Shown one piece after another: positions 1 to 13,100 of a stretch of 49,062 nucleotides of DNA. A program made the translations under genes and the position numbers. Origin of the DNA: Saccoglossus kowalevskii (lineage: Eukaryota > Hemichordata > Enteropneusta > Harrimaniidae); NCBI RefSeq assembly GCF_000003605.2, contig NW_003156734.1:828383-877444 (forward strand), in the 5' to 3' direction. The notes beneath the pieces are model-generated. The model did not search any database, was not told the origin of the DNA, and saw only the letters and a list, made by a program, of their open reading frames with translations. How positions within the stretch are numbered: the stretch's first letter is position 1; each line of letters opens with the position of its first letter.

Positions 1-86
1 TAGATGACCCAAGGCTTTACATCATTAGGCATAGATGACCCCAGGCTTAACATCATTAGCATAGATGACCCCAGGCTTCAGACTGG
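1..86. repeat. Short tandem repeat, 30-31 bp unit, cut by left edge
   Basis: The unit TAGATGACCC(C/A)AGGCTT appears at 1, 32 and 62, with ACATCATTAG following the first two copies. The first two units differ by a few bases and the third degrades after about 20 bases. The array may continue to the left of the window. It explains the repetitive end of a 78-codon minus-strand open frame covering 25-261, which is therefore not called as a gene. It probably lies in the large third intron of the PDZRN-type gene. Confidence 0.8.
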
Positions 87-749
87 TATACCACTGAGAT
101 ATACACAGCCTGCAGACAACAGCAAGATACAGACTACTAGAATGAGCCATACAAGATGAGATGATGAACAACAGGCTGTCTTTGTGGTCATGAAATGACA
201 ATATCAACAACAATTTCAATTCAAGCCTTAGTCGTTTTGAATCATGAGAAAACACTCGCATATAAACATGTGAAAAAAGGTCATGAAGTTCTCTTTGACC
301 ATTTAATTCGCATCATATGAACAAATGTACTTTTTTTATATAAATATAGACCATCAATAGACCTCTTTCATTGTGTGATGAATTACCATCAAAAGTGTCT
401 AGAATACAGTTTGTTGAATAAATAGACACTGACAGGCACAGAGGGCTATAAAGATGACTGTAATGTTTTGTTAAGTACATTGGTCAGGTCATGGCAAATA
501 GTATAGCACTAAATCTAAGATTTGTCAGTGACTAAAAAAGGATTTATTCTATCTAACTTGATATGCTTGTTTGTTATGATTACAAATACTACCATCTGGT
601 TATTAAATATTTGGTTATTTTGACTTGGTTATTTATAAAGCCAGCAATGTAAGCTGAACCTGAAGTTGTTTAAAAGAAAGTCACACGTTAAATTTCTAGC
701 AATGAATTAATTTTTTATTTTAAACAATAAACACAAATCCGGTCAAGTT

Positions 750-1010
750 GTGGGAGTGTTGGTTTGGGAACATTGTGTCGGGTTGTGGGTGTTAGGAAGG
801 CCTAGCAAGAGGTTGTGGTGTTGGGTGCCATGTCAGATTGTTGGGAGATACATCATGACAGACTGTGGGGGGGTGGAGGAGGGTCATGTCAGGTTATGGG
901 AGAGGTTATGTCAGGTTGTGGGGGTGACGTCAAATTGATGGGGATCATGTCAGGCTGTAGGAGGGGGTTGCTTTGGGAGAGCCATGACAGATTCAGGGGG
1001 TGGTTTGTGA
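750..1010. repeat. G-rich degenerate minisatellite
   Basis: Degenerate repeats of about 18-30 bp built around CATGTCAGGTTGTGGG and variants (GTCAGATTGTTGGG, GACAGACTGTGGGGGGG, GTCAGGCTGTAGGAGGGG). The plus strand is strongly G-rich. The segment near 862-885 has several closely spaced G-runs. Two overlapping plus-strand open frames of 62 and 97 codons here come from the repeat and show no protein family signature. Confidence 0.65.
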
Positions 1011-1949
1011 AGGTCCTTGGCAGTTTAGGTTTACTGTTTTTGTTGCTGTGCTCCCATCTGTTTACTATAAAACTCTTTCTAAAACAAATTTTGATTCTCG
1101 GTTATTAGTTTCTTGGGAGTTTAAAACTATCACTCAAGCCTAAATTATTTCCTGTCATACAGCCTTAATACACTGTCATAAAACTTAACAACACTGCCAC
1201 TAGTCATGGATGTTGGTGATGACACAATACTTACATATGCATTGAACATAAACCTTGACATGAGGTCAATCAATACATATAACTTAACAAAATGTGGGTT
1301 GTTTTCTGTTTAAAATCATTGATTAATCCTAGTTGAATTGAATACAATGACATTCATGCATTTCAATGTTACATTGTAACTAAGTACATGATTGGTCATT
1401 TTACAGAAATACCACTAGCAGTGAATTTTGCAATTTGATGCTGTTTGTGAGTACAAAACATTGCGCAAGTCGATCTGACCCTGCGTATCTGGATGCAAGT
1501 AAAATTTTACCTGCTACGAAAGTTCGTGGTTTTTACCGACTCACGAAAATGAAAGCGTTTTATTACTTGCATATTTTAACGTTATTCTTCCGCAGTTGAT
1601 ATTCCTACGAGTATACAATTTCATTTATTAGAATACCATACACAAGACATGTTGGATAGAATGTAAGGAATCGCATCGTTAAAATACATCACAACTACGA
1701 AAAAAAGTAAAATCTAATTTGATGTTATAAAGAGTTTACTAAGCATGGTGACCTTTGAGGGAAAGTTTTGCTAGCGTAATACAGCATGTATTCGGTGCAT
1801 TTGTCAACACAGACTCCCCACCAAGAAGAATTCAAATCCTGAGTTGAACTGTAATGAAGCAAAATAATTTAATTGGGAATTGCATACATATGTGACTCCC
1901 AGTTCAATGTGCTTTCATGCGATTATGACATTCTGTCTGAAATGGAGTC

Positions 1950-2293
1950 ATTGCGTTACGCCCCTGTGTGCACAATGGGGAGGAGGCAGCAAATAATGTT
2001 ATTGCTTTACGCCTCTGTGTGCACATAGAGAAGGTGGAGGAGGTAGCAAATAATGTTTTTACGTTACGCCTCTATGTGCACATGGGGGAGCCGGCAAATA
2101 ATGTTATTGCGTTACGCCTGTGTGTGCACATTGGGAAGGAGGTGGCAAAAATAATGTCATTGTGTTACACCCCTGTGTGCACATAGAGAAGGTGGGGGAG
2201 GTGGCAAATAATTCCATTGTGTTACGTCCCTGTGTTCACATAGGGGAGGTGGGAGACGTGGGGGGAGGTGGCAAATAATGTTATTGTGTTATC
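1950..2293. repeat. Minisatellite, about 47-68 bp variable unit, six copies
   Basis: Each unit carries the core ATTG(C/T)(G/T)TTACGCC, then CTGTGTGCACAT, then a purine-rich GGGGAGGAGG stretch, then GCAAATAATGTT. Copies start near 1950, 2001, 2058, 2106, 2159 and 2216, and a seventh truncated start lies near 2284. Unit length varies mainly in the purine-rich part; the last unit has an expanded GGGAGG segment. A 72-codon plus-strand open frame here is an artefact of the repeat. Confidence 0.85.
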
Positions 2294-2548
2294 AGTTGTC
2301 CATGCATACAAAGGGGAAGTGGTTGGATGTATAACCATGTTATTGTGTCTTTCCATCTACTCACAGATTTCCATACCACGGATGTAAACACAATTAGCTC
2401 ATCCTTATAGAGTAATAAAATATTAGTGCTAATATAAAGATTATATGTCCAGTCATATGATAGATATAGTGATTCTCTCTGAGTCACTTTTCCCATCTCT
2501 CCAATTTGCATAAAATATCTAAAGTGAGGCTCCATGCACAGATGTGAT

Positions 2549-2741
2549 TACTGTAAAAACATCAATTCTCACTGGTGTTTGATTTTCACTATTATTATAT
2601 TGATCATATTCACTGGGTTTTAAATTTACAGATTTTCCAGTTAAACAATGAGTTACATTGTAATTTTACATTTAATTTAATTAGCAGATTTAATTAAATA
2701 ACGAAATTAAAACCCCGTGAATAATTAACGCATTTACAGTA
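2549..2741. mobile_element. MITE family B, palindromic, TACTGTAAA ends
   Basis: It begins TACTGTAAAAACATC and ends GCATTTACAGTA, which are inverted repeats. Inner arms carry TTCACTGGGTTTTAAATTT on the left and AAAACCCCGTGAATAATTAA on the right, which also pair. There is no coding capacity. It is the same family as the copies at 17298-17508, 44781-44920 and 48886-49062. Confidence 0.75.
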
Positions 2742-3049
2742 GACTCGGACAATGAAGAGGAGAGGTGACTTTAATTGTTTATTCTATGAACGCCATCGCT
2801 ATTCCCGCCATTTATTTATATAATTTTATTTTAATTGTTATTTAAATAAACATTTCAACGTAAATATAGACACTATGTATGCAGGTGTATTTTGTGGAAG
2901 GTAACACAGATTCACTTTTCAGTTCAAAAACACTGTTAAACAGCCAAGATGAAGGAACAGTGACTACATTAAATTTTTGATTAAGACCTGTAGGTAATGA
3001 ACAATTATGTTAACTTGGTTCAAAATTAATCAAGAAATTAGAGAAAATA

Positions 3050-3217
3050 TACTGTGAAATACTTTATTTTGTATGGAATTAATTTTCACTGATTTTTGAT
3101 GAGTTGAATGTGGAATAGGGGAAAAAGTATATTCGCTGGATTTTATTTTCACAGAATCATCCTTTCAGCGAAAATAGCAAAAATAAATTCCAAGTGAAAA
3201 TGAAGTATTCTACAGTA
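3050..3217 (+). mobile_element. MITE family A, copy 1 (TTTTCGCT type)
   Basis: The left end is TACTGTGAAATACTTTATTT and the right end is the inverted counterpart AAGTATTCTACAGTA. The interior contains GGAATTAATTTTCACTG, GATGAGTTGAATGTG, TATATTCGCTGGATTTTATT and TTTCAGCGAAAATAGC. The non-palindromic middle (GATGAGTTGAATGTG) gives it an orientation, taken here as plus. No open frame is present. Confidence 0.85.
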
Positions 3218-3817
3218 TACAAATTTTGAAAATGTGATACTAAAATTTTCTAAGTACAAATCATGCCATCTAAAGGGGTAAGCAAATTTGCTGTGAGATT
3301 AATAACTAATAGAAACATGTTTAAGATTCTTTTTGTGTATTCCCTATCTTTATGCGATGATTACCCATCAGCGTTTCAACAGAAAAACTGATAATACCAT
3401 TAGCATTCTTGTTATACACACAAATATTTATTTACCCTCACAGCAACCCATGATACATAAGAGTTCAATTAGCGTAAATTGTCACCACTGACGCTTCAAG
3501 ATAATCCGACAGACCACCATGTCAACCTAGCTACTGCATTCCATTTCAAAAGTATCTAAAAGGCCCATTACAACCCCTCCCAGATGCTGTTGTTCACTTA
3601 TGTAACACCATTTTAAGTGGTATACAAGGTGAACCTAGCAAACGATGCAGGGAAGAACCAGAAATTAAATTAAACAATAAAGGGCTGAGGTGTTGGCCTA
3701 TTGGATTTCTAGTTTTAGGCGAAAACACTATTAGTTTACTCAGTATTTTAAGTCAAGGACGGTGTTATTTTGATTTTGCTAGAGAATACTCTGCAAACCG
3801 TTTGTATAGCCACTCAG

Positions 3818-3849
3818 ACCATACAATCCAAAAACCATACAATCCAAAA
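3818..3849. repeat. Exact 16-bp tandem duplication
   Basis: ACCATACAATCCAAAA is present twice in direct succession (3818-3833 and 3834-3849) with no mismatch. A related string, GGCCATACAATCCA, occurs once near 20088. The exact identity suggests a recent slippage event. Confidence 0.85.
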
Positions 3850-4246
3850 CTAAAGTTACAATGATGATATCTATCCACAATGAAATATACAGGACTTGAA
3901 TTGCTATTTACCGTTGTCACGTCTACTCCTATATTTCAAACTCTGAGCTTTTGAAAGTGTCATTCTGCTTATTAATTTATTATATTTAGGAAAAATGACA
4001 AAAAGTTAATTTTGATAGCTAACCATTAAATCAGTATTAATAACTTATGAGTATATAAAAAGAACCATTGTGTGTCTCCGGAGAACATATGATTAATGTC
4101 AAAAGACAAGGAAAAAGGAACAATAACAGTCATCAGAGCTGCTAGTGAAATCAGGCCAACTAGATAACAGGAAATCACAAGACTGACCAATTCGCTTATA
4201 TCATACAGTGGCCAGTACCGATTAATTTACGTTCCAAGCCTCACTT

Positions 4247-4745
4247 TCAAGTCCAACCAACGAATTGGATTATGCAGGGCACCCAATATTCAGGGACCAA
4301 CCAATCTAACAATATAGGGCACTCAATATTCAGGGACTGACCAATTTAATTACGCGCTGCACTCAATATTCAGGGGACCAACCAAGTGAATTATGCGGAA
4401 CATCTAATATGAGGGATCAACCAATTGAATCATGTGATACAACCAATATTCAGGAACCAACCAATTGAATCATGTGATACAACCAATATTCATGAACCAA
4501 CCAATTGAATCATGTGATACAACAAATATTCAGGAACCAACCAATTGAATCATGTGATACAACCAATATTCAGGAACCAACCAATTGAATCATGTGATAC
4601 AACCAATATTCATGAACCAACCAATTGAATCATGTGATACAACAAATATTCAGGAACCAACCAATTGAATCATGTGATACAACCAATATTCAGGAACCAA
4701 CCAATTGAATCATGTGATACAACCAATATTCAAAAACCAACTAAG
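4247..4745. repeat. 40-bp satellite array with 120-bp higher-order units
   Basis: The monomer is about 40 bp: CCAACCAATTGAATCATG, then TGATACAACCAATATTCAGG. Copies are spaced exactly 40 bp apart from 4441 to 4721. The left part (4247-4440) has the same spacing but diverged copies. From 4441 the copies follow a three-monomer pattern (CAATATTCAGG, CAATATTCATG, AAATATTCAGG), and the 120 bases at 4441-4560 are identical to 4561-4680. The array ends at 4721-4745, where CAATATTCAAAAACC replaces the motif. No coding potential is seen. Confidence 0.95.
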
Positions 4746-5394
4746 TGATATTAGACAGAAGTAGATATGACATTTACAGAATCTAACTATATGGCAGTAG
4801 TGTGACCAACATTCAATATTCAACAAGTAAGCAGAGTTCATCACTTCAATAAATCAAATGGAATGGTCCTCCTAGGTGCAAGTGCTGAAAGAAAATGTCA
4901 GATCTACGTAAGGTGATGAGAGATTCCACGGTCTGGTCAACACTCAAAAAACACTGATGTTTGTATAATAAATAAACACATGCCTGGCAACTATTAATTA
5001 TGATGTCATTTTTGTTTTTCACACATCAGAACATGAGAGAATACTCCCCACATTTGGTGCCACTTGAGTTGTTCCTCTGTCACCCTCTCAACAACGAGTC
5101 CGGAAATACCCACGATTTATCCTGGAGCCCAGAATGAAATACATGTGTGCCAAAAATGTCTACTTGTGGTATTGACATAATATGGGTCTGATGTTATCAT
5201 TTTGTCTGGGATACTATCAGGCACCAATGAATATAGATATAGGTGACATCTGGTCTGCCAACAATCTCAGAGTTCAGCACAGAAATGCGTTCCCATATGT
5301 CATTATTAAGAATTAAGAATTAGGGGTTTTGGAAATGTGTAAGAACGAATTTCTGAAAAAAGAAAAAAATCATGAATAGAAATAAAATATCAAG

Positions 5395-5597
5395 TACTGT
5401 GGAATACTTTATTTTCGCTGGAATTAATTTTCGCTGAAAAGGCTTTTTGGGCGTTTTGTATGGAATTTATTTTCACTGATTTTGGATGAGTATTATGTGA
5501 AATATAGAAAAAAAAGTATATTCGCTAGATTTTATTTTCACGGAATCATCCCTTCAGCGAAAATAAATTCCAAGCGAAAATAAAGTATTCTACAGTA
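5395..5597 (+). mobile_element. MITE family A, copy 2
   Basis: It starts TACTGTGGAATACTTTATTT and ends AAAGTATTCTACAGTA as an inverted repeat. The interior matches copy 1 in the same orientation, including GATGAGTATTATGTG, TATATTCGCTAGATTTTATT and TTCAGCGAAAATAAATTCC. It carries an extra GGCTTTTTGGGCGTTTTGTA segment near the left arm that copy 1 lacks, so copy 1 looks like a shorter derivative. Confidence 0.88.
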
Positions 5598-6050
5598 TAT
5601 TAGATTGCAATTGGCCAGTTTTACCATGACAGCCCCCCCCCCCCCCCATGTTTTTACTTTGTGTACAATGCATGTCACGATATCAAAAAATTAGAGCTCA
5701 TCAGCATAGGCAGGAAGTTAATAACATAATAGGAACCACAGGCAAATTGGCATGGCACACAATAGATTGGTGAAAAGAAAAAATCATGAATAACTTAATA
5801 ATGCTGCTAAAATCTCTCAAAACATGAAAAACACTGATGATGTCACGTACCCTTCTTGAACCCAATTTTTCATCATTTTCTAGATTCTTTTTATCATCTC
5901 CATAGAGACACCAGTTCCGATGGAGTAAGGGGCAGGTGGTACATTATAAGTTGAGTCCCGCAATATTTCATCAATAAGCTGCATTATTAAAACGTTCTCT
6001 ACAAAACTATGACATGCATAGTTTTAATGAGCATAAAATCATCGCTAAGG

Positions 6051-6327
6051 GGTGAACCATTAAAAACTCTGGAGGAGGGAAGCAGTAGCAAAAAACAGTG
6101 CAAAATAATTTTTTTCTTCACTAAGTTTTGTGCTTATTATTATTCAAAGATAAATTTGCTTTTTTTGTCCACTATGAAATATTTTCCCCCTAAGATTTAC
6201 AAGTGCACATTTTTTCTGTTCTTTTATTACTGATCCCTACAGATTTCTTTTTCCATGGTATTTCTTTAATATGCAAATTTTGTTTTCAAATTCTGCCCCC
6301 CCCCCCCATAGTTTCAAATGGTCTACC
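6051..6327. mobile_element. Candidate MITE with degenerate inverted ends and poly-C
   Basis: The left end reads GGTGAACCATTAAAAACTC then TGGAGGAGGG. The right end, read in reverse complement, is GGTAGACCATTTGAAACTA then TGGGGGGGG. Two imperfect terminal inverted repeats of about 25 bp therefore frame 277 bp of AT-rich sequence, with a poly-C tract next to the right end (about 6295-6307). A 74-codon plus-strand open frame inside has no protein signature and is explained by the element. No clear target duplication was identified. Confidence 0.55.
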
Positions 6328-9300
6328 TTTATATTGAACATATCGTTACGAGTTTTGCACCCATCAATTTTTGATTCAGTTTTTCAGTTAGCTTGATAAT
6401 CGATTCTTTCATACAAAACATATTTTCGCAAAATTTCCAATATGGCTGCACTAAGTTTGAACAGTGAATATTTTGTTTCACAACTGCACTTTTATTGTTC
6501 TTGTCTTGTTGAATTCAATAGACAGTAAAGAAATCAATAACCTGCCTCAAGCTAGAAACAGTTGAAAACCAACATAAAGCACAACTACACACAGAAAATC
6601 TAATAGCAATATTTGCAATGACTCATCCAATCACAATCAAGACATTATTTTCATTGTGTGGAGAGTAAAATATTTATCATTAAAAAAGACTATATATACA
6701 GGCAAAATGAAAAAATGATGTAGAAATATAGGTCAGAAAAAAAAAACATGTAACAGTAAAAGTAAAACTTCTTAAAGCGAATACTTTAAAATTTGATAGT
6801 TTCATATCAATGTAAACGTCTGTTTTTTCCTCAATAAATATTACTGTCAATTTCCACTACTATATAATTTCACTAATTGTATATTTTAGGCATTTTAAAT
6901 TCACAAATTCTTTACTTGAACAATATATTTTAATATTTTCTGGTAGCAGATTTTCAGATATTTTAGCGATAGAATCAAAATTAAAATTGGCGAATACAAA
7001 TTATTTTGCATTTCTTTCATTCCAAGCCATAAAAATAAATCTCTTCATGCTAAGTGAAAACAAGTAATATCATGAGTGAGCTTTCAAAAAAGAGTTATTA
7101 CCCCAAGCAAAAATATTGGCCCATCCCTGAGTTTAAGAGTTTGGAATACCGGTACATATTGAGGAAACCAGGTAACTTTTAATGTAATCATACTGATTAT
7201 TCATGCCTCATTGCAGTCGGCTACTTTAACACTGCCGAAAAGACAATCAATATGTCTCAGCTAGGAGATGAATACCACTGCTAACCGAACCAGTGTTGTG
7301 GTACGAGCAGTAACCATCCCCAGACTCTTTAAAATCACTGTATTTATTTATTTATTGCTGCGTACCACACATTACCCTCTGGATGGTATTTTTCATTAAT
7401 TCAGGGACATACTGACTTGTGAATATAATCTCAACATGGCACTGTCAAAAAATCATTAAAAATACATTACCTTCATAAAGTGGGATATTTCATGCTAAAA
7501 TAAATTGCATTAAACAAAACTAACTGAACAAAACACTTTTGGCAAATAGCCAATCGGATGGCCCGTTACAAATCTTTCTACAATCACCAGGTGATGAGCA
7601 AATCCCACCGGGAATCGCATGACAGATCTTTGCAGCCACTCAAGCCAAGAAATATAATTTAACCGTAGTCTGCAGGACCGACCAATCAGAAAAGGAGTCA
7701 TCAGTTTTAACTGTCAACAGTAAAATACAACTTTGGAAGCTGACTGGTGTTTGTACGTGTGACACTTCGATGAATGAACATTCTTCAGTCATGGCGCTAC
7801 CCCTACACTACCATAAAATTTGCACAATAAGCAATGTTGTCCCTACATAATAATGAAATTCTAGGCTTAGTACTGGACATGCTCTGTCAACATAGATACA
7901 TTTGAATACAAAATTGTATACCCCAAATAGGTTTTCAGCTTTTAACATATAAACACACACCAATGAATAAAATTACCGTCGAGAATTCGGAAGTCGCAAA
8001 TTGTGATAATTTATGAATTTAAGCTTGCTGATTGCAGACAGCCCCACCTCGAATCATGCTTAACACCCCCCCCCCCTTAGAAGTGATACATTCCAAAAAA
8101 AAGAAAGCTTGCTTTAATACTTTGCTATAGTTGTACCAAAGCCAAAATCAGCTTCTGAAGCCAAAGGTGGAAAATCTTAAAGAATTTACTGGATTTTAAT
8201 GATTCTACTTGAATGGAGCATTTCAAATAAAGAGGCAAATACCGCTGACAGTAGAGGTGATAGGGGAGGTCACGTCCCTGCGTTACCCTATCTTGAGACA
8301 CCTGCAGTGAACACAATGATGTCAGCACAATGGCCACGCTAAATACCAAGGAAAACACTTCATTTGTTACACCATTTGACATCATATGGGGCATTTTATC
8401 GATGGGAATTCACAGCTTTTCAATAAACTAAATGGAGATACTGACAACTATTAGCCCAGGTGCAGGTTTCAAACTACAGAAGTTCAATCCATGCCGGAAA
8501 AAAAAAAAGTGTTTACACAATTTCCAACCACCCTCTGACTTTGTTTCTGCCTTTGGGAGTATCCTTTCTATATCTCTTATCTAAACTACAGTGAGAATTC
8601 CGAAGTATCCACAGGGAAAGTAAAATCACATGCCCCAAATAAAGTAGCAAGCTTTGAAGTTTCCCCCATGTTTTCATTTAGCATGTAGTCTTTTTAACCA
8701 AGAGATCTTCCAATACTTCATACATTGCTGGCTTAGGCAAAATTGTTTATTTTAGTCTATCCTATCTAACTGGAATTTTAAAATCTGTATATGATTGTGG
8801 GTAGGGCAACATTAACTATTTGTAAAATATTTCAAGTATAAATTGTGCTGGGAAATGTTAACAGAAAAGATATAAGCTTTTCAGCGTCCAGAATTCTTCC
8901 TATGCTCATTGTTTATTTACAGTAAAACAAAGCGTTGTTTAACAGCTGACTTGGAGACAGACACACAGAATGCAGCTTTGGAACCATTGGATACAAATAT
9001 TCACAGTATTTGTGCTTTTTGTGTTTATTTTAATAAGAGGGGCTTTGAACGGATTAAGAGATATTCTTGTTTTCAAACTGAAAATTAGTTTGTGGTGGTG
9101 GTACAGGGATCGAAATACCCTGGTGCACACTGCACTATGCACATAGATTATTAGCTCATGCAAGTAAACTCAAAATATAATGTGCACGCTGTGCATGTAG
9201 AAATTAACACAACGTTTTCTCATATTCATTAAGCCTAAATTAAGTTCAACCAACATTGTGAGACAACTAAAAAAAATCATTCTTTCGTGATTGCATCAAT

Positions 9301-9550
9301 CGAGAACCCATAAATTTTATTTAAAATTTAAAAATGGTGCATTTCACAAGTTAGTGCAGGTAAATTTCAAATTCAACATGCACACTATGCATGCAGAGAA
9401 AAAATTCTATTTCAATCCCTGTGGTAGTAGTAGTGTAGAAGTGAATTATCTCTCCAGGGACAGATGTGTGATTTGCAAACAAGCAGAGAACTGTGGAAAC
9501 CAGGTGATTCCCCTGTAATAATATTGGTACATCCCTTGATTTTAAAGACA

Positions 9551-9763
9551 TACTGTGAATTACTTTATTTTTCGCTTGGAATTAATTTTCGCTATTTTCG
9601 CTGAAGGAATGATTCAGTGAAAATAAAATCCAGCAAATATACCTTTATTCCTATATTTTACATTCAACTCATCAAAAATCAGTGAAAATAAATTCCATAC
9701 AAAACACCAAAAAAGTAGTTTCAGCAAAAATTAATTTCAGCTAAAATAAAGTATTTTACAGTA
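9551..9763 (-). mobile_element. MITE family A, copy 3, inverted
   Basis: The ends are TACTGTGAATTACTTTATTT and AAAGTATTTTACAGTA. Read on the minus strand, the interior matches copy 2 (TGTATGGAATTTATTTTCAC, GATGAGTTGAATGT, GCTGGATTTTATTTTCACTG, CAGCGAAAATAGCG), so this copy lies in the opposite orientation to copies 1 and 2. It is nearly full length, with no coding capacity. Confidence 0.88.
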
Positions 9764-9917
9764 TTCAGCAATAGACTTCAGGATGCAAATGATCACAGAG
9801 ATTTCATTGAGAGTGAAAGAACACAGGACTTGTTATTTTCCCCTCAAAAAGAATAGAAAAGTCACATGGCAGTCTCAATGTAAACGATATCTCGGCAGCC
9901 ATTGTGTCTTGAAGGTA

Positions 9918-10136
9918 TACTGTAAAACACATCTATTTAACTGGCATGTTATTTTAGCTAATTTAGCTAATCTGTAATCTCGCTAATTCAAGATATGGCT
10001 AATTTATAAATAACGTACAATGTATATTATCACAATGAGATTGTTGGAACTTTAGCTAAATTAGAATTCTGTTAATTCATAAATTGCGTCGAAATCGCTA
10101 AAAAAGACATGTAGATATTTCAACGTGTTTTACAGC
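9918..10136. mobile_element. MITE family C, palindromic, TACTGTAAAAC ends
   Basis: It begins TACTGTAAAACACATCTA and ends ATTTCAACGTGTTTTACAGC, which pair as inverted ends. The interior has GCTAATTTAGCTAAT, CTCGCTAATTCA and GGCTAATTTATAAATAACG, with partial mirror partners TTAGCTAAATTAGAATTC, GTTAATTCATAAATTGCG and AATCGCTAAAAAAGAC. The TACTGTA terminus is shared with families A and B, but the interior is different. Only one copy was recognised here. Confidence 0.7.
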
Positions 10137-13100
10137 ATTGATAGTTTGCAGCAACATCACAAAAAACATCCAAATATTGGAAAATTTAGCTATTATCATC
10201 CTTGTACAATAAACATGAAATGAACAAGTACAATTTTAGAATGGTAACAATTCTGTGCTCAGAGAATATCATAGACTACAATAAATATCAAGGATTTATT
10301 CAACATACCATAGAAGTAATCAGACTCTCTATGATCACATTTTCCAACATACAACAATGAAACAACCATTAATTAAATTAAAAGACCTTGTAGGTTTATA
10401 ATAGGCCCTGAACAATAGAGATGATTTCCATTTTAATAGTGAGCTGTTGTTGACAGTTGTAAACAGCTCCTACAAAGTTATGAACAAGTCATTTTTCTAA
10501 CGACTCTTAGAACACTGCGTAGCCACAAATTGGATATAAATGACTATGAATATTTATAATTTTATGTCACAATTACGATATCGACAGTATATGTGCGAAG
10601 ATTTTGATGGAAAGTCAAATAGACAAACTGAAACTCAATAAGGAAAGAGTAAGAACGCAGTCAACTAACACAGGGATCCAAGGAAGTCCTCAAGGAAGAA
10701 GTCTTAAATTAAATTTGACGCAAAACACAGACAGTTTTAAGTATCTATTTGTACTTTGGAGAGCCATGTGCAAAATCTGACCCACATTTAACATATCTCA
10801 CTCAACACAGTTTCTGTTCTATCAGAATTCACACAAATAAGGTCAGACAGAAGTTGTCCAAATCTAAAAATTCCTTAAAAAGTGATAGCAAATAGTCTTC
10901 TTATTCATTTTTTTTAACAGTGATTCACCACACTGCAGTTACCATCACCATACTATAAAAGCACCTTGAAAGAAGAGAAAATTACACCATTACTGAGTTC
11001 TTAAAGCTTTCAATGTATGTCTATTAATAAACACAAAACAGACTGGTTGAATCACTAACATGTGGAAAGCAGAGCAGTTCTCTGGTAGTTTCTAGCTGTA
11101 CAACTATAACCTTTTGAGCATGAAGTCGACCATCGTTCCCATTCACGAAGTAAAATATCACATTTTTTGACAGATTTTTTCCAAAATTTCATCATGACCT
11201 GCAGGTAACAGAAATTATGACTATTGGGTCCAAAATGAAAAAATGAAATTATAGAAAATTACTTAAAAATAGGCAAAATGTAAAAGAATATTGGCGGGAA
11301 AAATTGAAAAGTTAATTAAGTAAGACCAAATTGTGGGATGCCATGTATTTGCTTTATTTTCTGCACATACACTCAAAATAATGACAGGTTTGTCTTTGAT
11401 TAGTCACATTACAATATTGTAATTGCTCTAACAGTAAATGTACAGCAGTTGTTATATCATATTACATTAAATGCACTTTTTGGTATATGTGCTTTTCTAT
11501 TAAAGATGCACTTTTAAAAGAGCAAATACTGTATGTTTGACAAATATCTTATTTCCTACACTAATTATTTTTATGTTAAGAATTAAAATGAAGTGAATTT
11601 TTTTTTCTTTTTGTATTATATTTATTTTTTTCTACGTGATGTAATTTAATATTCAACTAACTGGGAGGTATTATCACAAAGCATGCATATAAATGATCAG
11701 AGCCTATATGAACAATGAGATTAGGTGGTTTTCATGAATATTTCCATAAAAATAATTCTACATTATGATCCATCTTGATTTAGAAATGATGTAATAAAAT
11801 GTGGTCTATCATTTTTCTCCACTGTACACTTGATTCTGTAGTGTTTGAACAGAATTCATTTTCAATTCTGCCAAGTAGCAACTGATAGCATGTTGCCAAT
11901 AGCAACAGGAAAACACTTTTCTTTTTTTTTTTTTCCTGGGGATTTCTCACTCACTGAGGCAGAAAGTCAAATTAGTTGTAACACGTTAGTGAATGAATTG
12001 AAGTATTCAATACCGTGGCAAAAAAGGGATGCATAACACAGCGAGGTGATAACTAAACGCCAAAGATGTAGGATTGATCTGACTGAAACGATGTGCATGA
12101 AATCACAGATTACACAAATGTGACTGCCTGCTTGATCTGAACTTTGCATGCATGACCGCTGAGTGCTTCTTATAGTGCATATATTTTACCTGATAACACA
12201 TGTTAACTGGCTGTGATTCCGTTTTTCAAATTATAATATCATGATGCATAAATAGTTAAATAAAATTTTGCAGAAAATGTGTTATTATTTTTATTGTTTA
12301 TTTAATTTAAATGTTTTGTATTTAATGTTTGTAGTAATGCAAAATTCCAAATTTCAATTATTAATAATATACACATTATTACCAAACTAGTAATGATAAA
12401 CTATAATATTCCCCTACATCAGTATTTAAGTGTAAGGAATGTTATAATCACAACAACTCTGGCGAGTCTACAAATTAGACAAACAAAAATTGGGGATTCA
12501 ATTCTCAAAATGAGGTTGTAATGCATATTAGAAAAAAACTGCCTAATTTGGCAGGTTAGCTGGTTACCGAGGTAACAGAATTCAATAAAACAAATTGTGA
12601 GTCATCAGATTGGTCCATTATATCCTTAACGCTACTGCGAAAAAAGTGTGAACATGATGTAAATATAGCTCACAGGGACATTATACACAAATCTGCCTGT
12701 GAAATCAAATTTTGAGATGTTTGCATGACCGTGTGCATTGCAAGCTGGTAATAGAAGAAAAACTGCGCAAAACAAACATGAGGAGGAAGAGTGGGTCATA
12801 CTGGCATAAATATTTTAAAACACTATTTGCAATGTGTAGGCAAGGCTAATATATGCATAAAGCGAGTTACTCAATCCTATCAAGAGATGCAATCACCGTG
12901 ACAACCATGATGGATGAGAGTTTGCAGGTGCCACTGCTCGTTGCTTATTATAGCAATTTACACAGATACCTCATCCAAATATCTCCTGGATGAATAATAA
13001 AGAAATTAGACTTCATTTCACCAATCATATCTTCCTTTTTATCTTATTTCCTTGTCCATTGTCATTTGAACGTCGATCAATCACTCTATGATTGATTAGA

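Noticed and set aside
4247..4745. CRISPR-like periodic repeat
   Set aside because: The units are contiguous 40-bp monomers without unique spacers, and the context is an animal genome.
11100..11150. Minus-strand VNGNDGRLHAQKVIVVQ
   Set aside because: There is no acceptor before it, and it lacks the helix-B pattern of PDZ1.
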